Positions 61,314 to 64,000 of a stretch of DNA of 64,000 nucleotides are shown piece by piece. A model generated the notes under the pieces. That model did not search any database and was not told the DNA's origin. It saw only the letters and a list, made by a program, of their open reading frames with translations. Source of the stretch: Euwallacea fornicatus (Eukaryota > Arthropoda > Insecta > Coleoptera > Curculionidae); contig NW_027096056.1 in NCBI RefSeq assembly GCF_040115645.1, positions 124,001 to 188,000 of the forward strand, in the 5' to 3' direction. The translations under genes and the position numbers were made by a program. Each line of letters opens with the position of its first letter. Position 1 is the first letter of the stretch.

Positions 61314-62191
61314 TCAAAACCATGGTTAAAGGGTTTTCTAAAGTTGCCTGAATTAGTAGGAAACTGATGTGGGTGGTTTATTTTAGGTGGTACGAAAATA
61401 GGTTGCGAAGAATACTGTTGGACGGGTTGTGGCCAAAATTGTTGGAATCCTGGTTTGGGATAATGTTGTGGGGGTTGTCTATACTGCACCTGTTGTTGGA
61501 ATTGTGGTCTAATATTTTGCTTAGGTTTTACTCCAGGATTGGTAAAATTGGGGTTATTTTGTCTGGTGAATTTCATATGGTTTTCGGCCATTTGGTAATT
61601 CAAGACGAAACTAGTTGCTAAATCTAAATTTACCAGGTTCTGGACCATAAGTATCGTTCTTAATTCGACTGGAGAATTTGTTACTAAATTTTGAACTGGT
61701 ATTAATTCATTTTGGGCAATCAGGGAGTTAGATATGCCTGTTAGGCTAATATCACTTATAATTTTGGAAGTTATCCTATGGTTAAGGCTTTTTAATCTTT
61801 CCAAGTAATCAAAAATTGGTTCATTGTGACTTCTTGTAGTATATATTAATTCTTGGACTAAATTCTGCCTGGAATAGGGATCGCCATATTTAGTTCTAAG
61901 TGCTTGTTTTATATCTGCCCATGTTTTTAGATCCGGTCGAGTCATTAAGAAATTACCCGCTTCGTTAATTAATTTAGATTTGATAGCTGTCATAACGTAT
62001 TCTTTTTGAGCGTTTTCGCCCGTAAAATAGGTTTTATAAAATTCATCGATGCTATTTACAAAATATTCTAGATATTGGCTTTCGCCACTGAATGGTTTTA
62101 GCAATTGCACAATTGATCTTATGTTTTTTCCCATCTTAGATTGATTTAAGATTTGTGGTAATGTTAGGGCTTCTGCTAAACTTGTCGTCAT
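61298..62191 (-). CDS. errantivirus-5 gag, 297 aa, C-terminally truncated
   Basis: The ATG at 62191 starts an uninterrupted frame. Capsid core: VQLLKPFSGESQYLEYFVNS (about residues 28-47), LKTWADIKQALRTKYGDPYS (about 102-121), EPIFDYLERLKSLNHRITSK. It ends with a Q/P/N-rich tail (QFQQQVQYRQPPQHYPKPGF) typical of errantivirus Gag, without zinc knuckles. The last codons (after about 61345) run into the tandem-repeat region, so the natural C-terminus is lost. It would assemble the particle. No pol follows. Confidence 0.82.
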   Translation of the reverse strand: MTTSLAEALTLPQILNQSKMGKNIRSIVQLLKPFSGESQYLEYFVNSIDEFYKTYFTGENAQKEYVMTAIKSKLINEAGNFLMTRPDLKTWADIKQALRTKYGDPYSRQNLVQELIYTTRSHNEPIFDYLERLKSLNHRITSKIISDISLTGISNSLIAQNELIPVQNLVTNSPVELRTILMVQNLVNLDLATSFVLNYQMAENHMKFTRQNNPNFTNPGVKPKQNIRPQFQQQVQYRQPPQHYPKPGFQQFWPQPVQQYSSQPIFVPPKINHPHQFPTNSGNFRKPFNHGFDARGT

Positions 62192-62422
62192 TTGTTTAAC
62201 TATAGGGTTAACACTTTGTTTCCTAGCCTAATGTTTTGTTTAATTCTACTTAATTATGACACACCAATTACAAGATACTGGGAAATGATTACTTACAGAT
62301 GACACTTATTGTAACAGCAATCTTCCTTTGTACGTTGGTTCTTGTTGTGACTTATATCCAGTTAACCATAGAAATGGAAGTGGATCTAACCCAAGGAATT
62401 TCTCGCGGGACACTATCAGTTC

Positions 62423-62498
62423 GATCACTTTCACGCGATTTTGTTGAATTAATCACTTTTCACGCGTAGCTATCGATTTGATCACTTTCACGAGATTT
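62423..62498. repeat. three-copy repeat in errantivirus-5 leader
   Basis: GATCACTTTCACGCGATTT (62423-62441), AATCACTTTTCACGCG (62451-62466) and GATCACTTTCACGAGATTT (62480-62498) lie between primer site and gag. The errantivirus-3 leader has one related ACTTTACGCGATTTTTGTCG. In Drosophila gypsy this position holds the insulator repeats. Confidence 0.7.
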
Positions 62499-62525
62499 AT
62501 TAATTCCTGGATGTTCACTCTAGAT

Positions 62526-62543
62526 ATCCTACCTACTGCGCCA
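62526..62543 (-). promoter_or_regulatory. errantivirus-5 primer binding site (tRNA-Ser-like)
   Basis: Minus strand TGGCGCAGTAGGTAGGAT, its first base shared with the LTR end. Confidence 0.75.
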
Positions 62544-62805
62544 GTTAACTTTTGGATTTAAGTAACTTTAATAAAAATCAATTTATTTAAAATAAAGTTT
62601 ACAAATCCAAATTACTCTAATTGTTACGTTACAACTACGAAAGCAAAAGAGCCCTGTTATCGGGATGCGCTCTTATTTTTATAATAGACTATTTGCATCT
62701 TAAGCAAAGTATAATGTTGCATTTCGGAGTGGGGAATTTCTGTTGTATGGGTTTATTTTGAATGATTCCGCTTATCTTATATACGGGTGGTTCTTCAACA
62801 TAACT
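62543..62805 (-). repeat. errantivirus-5 5' LTR (263 bp)
   Basis: It is the inverse partner of the solo LTR at 55165-55426. Minus strand AGTTATGTTGAAGAACC...AAAGTTAACT. Right flank TGCT. The 3' LTR is not in the window. Confidence 0.87.
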
Positions 62806-62973
62806 TGCTTACCACCGGAGTGTAAACATCTATCTGATAGTGCTAACCGGCGTGTGTACCCTTCTTTTTTTTCCCTTTTTTCTACTTGTGGGTGTGATAA
62901 ATAAGAACGAGTGCAACTTGAGGCTAACACACATATAGCCTATCATCGTAAATAATGCTCGCTGAATTGTTGA

Positions 62974-64000
62974 TTTATCAACATCTCTAGCAATGCAAAA
63001 CCCAATCAGGGATGGTTTTTACTACAAGACCCCCAAAATAAAGAAGTAACCCCAACAGCTGAACCATCTTCTACTGTAAGACAAACTAATATGTCAGACG
63101 GCAAAAACATATCCTGCTCATCAATAACAAAAACTGTTCCAAAGTCTGTATTACCAAAAAAAGACCAAGCCATCGTATTAAATGCAGATCATACTCTCAA
63201 ACTATCCGACTATGTAAAAGCAATAGGTGTCTTGATCAGTCCCAAAAATATAACATTTGCCTCGAGGATATCAAACAATAGAATCTGTATCTACCTGCTA
63301 ACTAGCTTCATAGTGGACTTGCTCCTGAATACCCATCAAACAGTTATCATTGAAGGAATCTAGTTAAATATCCGAAGATTGGTCACACCAACTAAAAGAA
63401 TAGTAATCTCTAACATTAGTCCAACTATACCACACGAAGTTTTGGAGGATGCTTTAAAGAACTATGGATTGAACCTGTCATCTCCAATCACATTTTTGAG
63501 AGCAGGTATCCCTGGGGACGAGTATAGTCATGTTTTGAGCTTCCGAAGACAGGTCCATGTCCTGCCAAACTCCGAACATTATGAGTTGCAAGACTCCTTA
63601 CTTCTACAACATGAAAAAAATGAATTAAAAATATTTTTGTCTACGAACAAAATGGAATGTTTCATTTGCAAGAAAGCTGGTCACATAGCTGCAAAATGTC
63701 CAAACCCCCCCACCACCGATAGAAATCAACAAACTCAAAATAATCCACAACCTGAAGTCCCATTCACTCTGTCCAATAACACTCCTGTTAGCTGCCCAAA
63801 ACGTCAACACACAGAATCACTTATCTCATTAGAGCAGCAGTCGACAATGTCATCAGAACCAGATATGCCGCCCCCAGCTAAGATAAAACAGATAAATAAA
63901 AAGCGAAAAGAATCAGCACCATCAGAACCTTTTTCAGGCGAAACCAAAAAAATTATCGAAGATAGATATCAGGCAGATCCTACCAGTTTCGTCCTACCAT
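62974..64000 (+). pseudogene. LINE ORF1 (Gag-like, one zinc knuckle), 5' uncertain, runs off right edge
   Basis: The frame is open from 62974 (after a TGA), includes an ATG at 63091, has one TAG at 63361-63363 and is then open to the window end. After a basic start (KSVLPKKDQAIVLNADHTLK), an RRM-like pair of units follows (KAIGVLISPKNITFASRISN; TKRIVISNISPTIPHEVLED; FRRQVHVLP), then a single knuckle CFICKKAGHIAAKC (63659-63700) and a P/S/Q/K-rich tail. This is the ORF1 layout of an insect LINE, different from J1/A/B and J2, which have three knuckles. One stop codon separates it from an intact gene as far as visible. The ORF2 lies beyond the edge. Confidence 0.7.

Overview
The window looks like transposon-packed chromosomal DNA from an arthropod, most likely an insect. 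The reasons are insect-type errantivirus (gypsy/env) copies, BEL/Pao, CsRn1-type and other Ty3 elements, Jockey-, R1- and R2-type LINEs, mariner-like DNA transposons with long terminal inverted repeats, and a fragment of Polinton-type DNA polymerase B. I cannot name the species. I see no convincing host gene, no tRNA or rRNA gene and no CRISPR array. Most of the 64 kb can be assigned to nested mobile elements, nearly all decayed.

Layout, left to right. 1-1072: 5' half of a Jockey-type LINE (J1, minus). 1265-3035: BEL/Pao gag-protease-RT remnant (minus), abutting a 5'-truncated R1-clade LINE (3036-5797, plus). 5798-6720: two small divergent unknown ORFs around direct repeats. 6721-13439: errantivirus-1 (minus) with LTR, env, RT-RNase H, protease and gag, but no integrase; a complete mariner-like transposon (8015-10061) sits where integrase should be. 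13440-29201: a Ty3 element (minus; tRNA-Pro-type primer site, SAP domain in Gag) whose two LTRs each carry a Jockey-type LINE (copies A and B) at exactly the same LTR position. 29354-34258: CsRn1-type Ty3 element (minus) with matching LTRs and 5-bp target duplication, itself hit by a solo errantivirus LTR. 34264-36282: AT-rich sequence with no clear gene. 36283-38810: second mariner-like transposon with 610-bp TIRs and an intact transposase. 38811-43105: two-ORF Jockey-type LINE (J2, minus). 43106-45690: protein-primed DNA polymerase B pseudogene (plus), split by a 493-bp insertion. 45744-48302: errantivirus-2 integrase end and env (minus). 48303-52910: two stacked R2-like LINE copies (minus). 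52911-54729: errantivirus-3 gag, primer site and LTR (minus), inserted in the integrase gene of errantivirus-4 (54730-57103, plus). 57300-61151: R2-like pieces (plus) containing a copia-like solo LTR. 61298-62805: errantivirus-5 gag, leader, primer site and LTR (minus). 62974-64000: ORF1 of another LINE (plus), running off the right edge.

The elements give a relative history because many insertions keep exact target duplications. Five show duplications that date them after their host element: LINE A and LINE B (12 bp each, differing from each other at one base that matches on both sides of each copy), the solo LTRs (AGAG, TACA, CACCA) and the 493-bp insert (8 bp). The strongest unusual signal is the pair of LINE insertions at the identical site in the two LTRs of one Ty3 element. 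This suggests a LINE that targets another retrotransposon's LTR. Both DNA transposons keep full-length transposases and near-identical TIRs, so they are the youngest-looking and most probably functional elements here.
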